Below the pieces are notes generated by a model. It was not told the DNA's origin. It ran no database searches and saw only the letters and a list, made by a program, of their open reading frames with translations. A program made the position numbers and the translations under genes. A stretch of DNA of 54,806 nt from Oceanisphaera psychrotolerans (GTDB lineage Bacteria; Pseudomonadota; Gammaproteobacteria; Enterobacterales; Aeromonadaceae): positions 1 to 54,806 of the forward strand of contig NZ_MDKE01000018.1 of assembly GCF_001870485.1 (NCBI RefSeq), given 5' to 3'. Below are positions 54,341 to 54,806 of the stretch, one piece after another (position 1 is the stretch's first letter; each line of letters opens with the position of its first letter).

Positions 54341-54550
54341 ATGGTGGTTTTATTGGTCTTAATCTGGTTATCACTGCTGTGGTGGGTGCCGGGTTCGGCA
54401 CTCACTTTGTGGCTGAGTGCCGGCTTCGCCCTGTTTGCCTTGCTGCTGGCAATGCCCTCGGTCAGTCGTCACTGGTACTGGCTGCCCATCGGCGGGCTGG
54501 CTGGGCTGGGGATGGCATTGGGTATGATGATGACTGGAAATGGGGCCTAG
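54341..54550 (+). CDS. small two-helix membrane protein, predicted Fur-regulated
   Basis: I do not recognise this protein. It has 69 aa and two hydrophobic helices (about residues 2-33: VVLLVLIWLSLLWW and on; about 44-66: WYWLPIGGLAGLGMALGM), with a short basic turn SVSRHWY between them. The start at 54341 follows GGAAGGGGG with good spacing; an ATG at 54314 would add nine polar residues. The gene lies 29 nt after a perfect Fur box and promoter, which supports it being real. A role in iron uptake or iron-stress membrane physiology is inference. Confidence 0.65.
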   Translation: MVVLLVLIWLSLLWWVPGSALTLWLSAGFALFALLLAMPSVSRHWYWLPIGGLAGLGMALGMMMTGNGA

Positions 54551-54720
54551 TACCGTCAGAAGCGAGCGAGGTTAAAGTGGTCAAAGATCAAGATGCATGA
54601 TGCTGTAACCCGGCAAGAGACTTGCGAGCATGCAATAGATATAAGGGATTTTTAATAAAAAGAAGTATTGTGAGGAATACTGCGTAAATAACCGGGAGGT
54701 TATTACTGATGTAACAATCG
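54551..54720. other. region between the small membrane protein and tRNA-Leu(CAG)
   Basis: No gene is visible. An inverted repeat AATAACC-ggga-GGTTATT lies at 54687-54704. A weaker stem (GTATT/AATAC) at 54666-54681 is followed on the minus strand by TTCTTTTTATT, and may end the minus-strand tRNA transcript. Confidence 0.3.
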
Positions 54721-54806
54721 TGGTGCGAAGGGGGGGACTTGAACCCCCACGTCCATAGGACACTAACACCTGAAGCTAGCGCGTCTACCAATTCCGCCAC
54801 CCTCGC
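54721..54806 (-). tRNA. tRNA-Leu (anticodon CAG)
   Basis: A complete 86-nt tRNA ending exactly at the window edge, with encoded CCA (54721-54723). The acceptor stem GCGAGGG/CCTTCGC is intact. The anticodon arm (GCTAGCTTCAGGTGTTAGT) gives CAG, reading CUG, the main leucine codon of G+C-rich relatives. The long variable arm GTCC-TATG-GGAC and the T-arm GGGGG-TTCAAGT-CCCCC are normal. The sequence is nearly the same as the E. coli tRNA. The promoter lies outside the window. Confidence 0.96.

Overview
This window is a stretch of gammaproteobacterial housekeeping chromosome, G+C-rich by eye. It carries the complete dcw (division and cell wall) cluster in the order mraZ-rsmH-ftsL-ftsI-murE-murF-mraY-murD-ftsW-murG-murC-ddlB-ftsQ-ftsA-ftsZ-lpxC. 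The flanking blocks rplM-rpsI-petABC-sspAB, dolP-diaA-yraN-lpoA-rsmI-rnpB and valS-holC-pepA // lptFG are also typical of Gammaproteobacteria. LpoA, DolP and an E. coli-like DegS/DegQ pair together with a bc1 complex fit Aeromonadales (Oceanimonas/Oceanisphaera/Zobellella/Aeromonas type) better than enterics. This placement is inference from gene content only.

Layout. 1-4.0 kb: periplasmic proteases degS and degQ (minus) diverging from the FtsZ-associated ATPase zapE. 4.0-9.0 kb: ribosomal proteins L13/S9, the cytochrome bc1 complex and the stringent starvation proteins. 9.0-12.4 kb (minus): outer-membrane and envelope factors DolP and LpoA, with DiaA and YraN. 12.4-13.8 kb: rsmI and RNase P RNA. 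14.0-31.5 kb: the dcw cluster, read from one strong sigma70 promoter carrying three MraZ boxes. 31.5-36.5 kb: a LytM-type endopeptidase homologue, secA, plsC and rraB. 36.5-44.7 kb: a more accessory stretch with a GNAT enzyme, a DUF6351 secreted or anchored hydrolase, an XRE regulator diverging from an aspartase-asparaginase operon, an OsmB-like lipoprotein, a CAP-domain lipoprotein and a tandem thioredoxin-fold/glutaredoxin protein. 44.7-52.4 kb: valS-holC-pepA diverging from lptF-lptG, then an RDD protein. 52.4-54.8 kb: tRNA-Leu(CAA), an rRNA uracil methyltransferase resembling the Firmicutes RlmCD type, a small two-helix membrane protein behind a perfect Fur box, and tRNA-Leu(CAG).

The strongest anomaly is technical. 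At least thirteen single-base indels (twelve deletions and one insertion by frame arithmetic) break ten genes: degS, degQ (two), zapE (two), ddlB, ftsZ, rraB, the DUF6351 gene, aspA, ansA and lptF (two). ftsZ and lptF are expected to be essential, and every broken gene continues in another frame with its full conserved sequence. These are therefore most likely uncorrected sequencing errors, not pseudogenes. Coordinates for those genes span the whole repaired reading frame.

I see no CRISPR array, prophage, transposase or obvious defence system. The most biologically interesting leads are the Fur-box small membrane protein at 54.3 kb, the RlmCD-like methyltransferase, the XRE regulator with an unrecognised C-terminal domain beside aspA-ansA, the three MraZ operator repeats, and a 26-bp perfect palindrome upstream of rplM.
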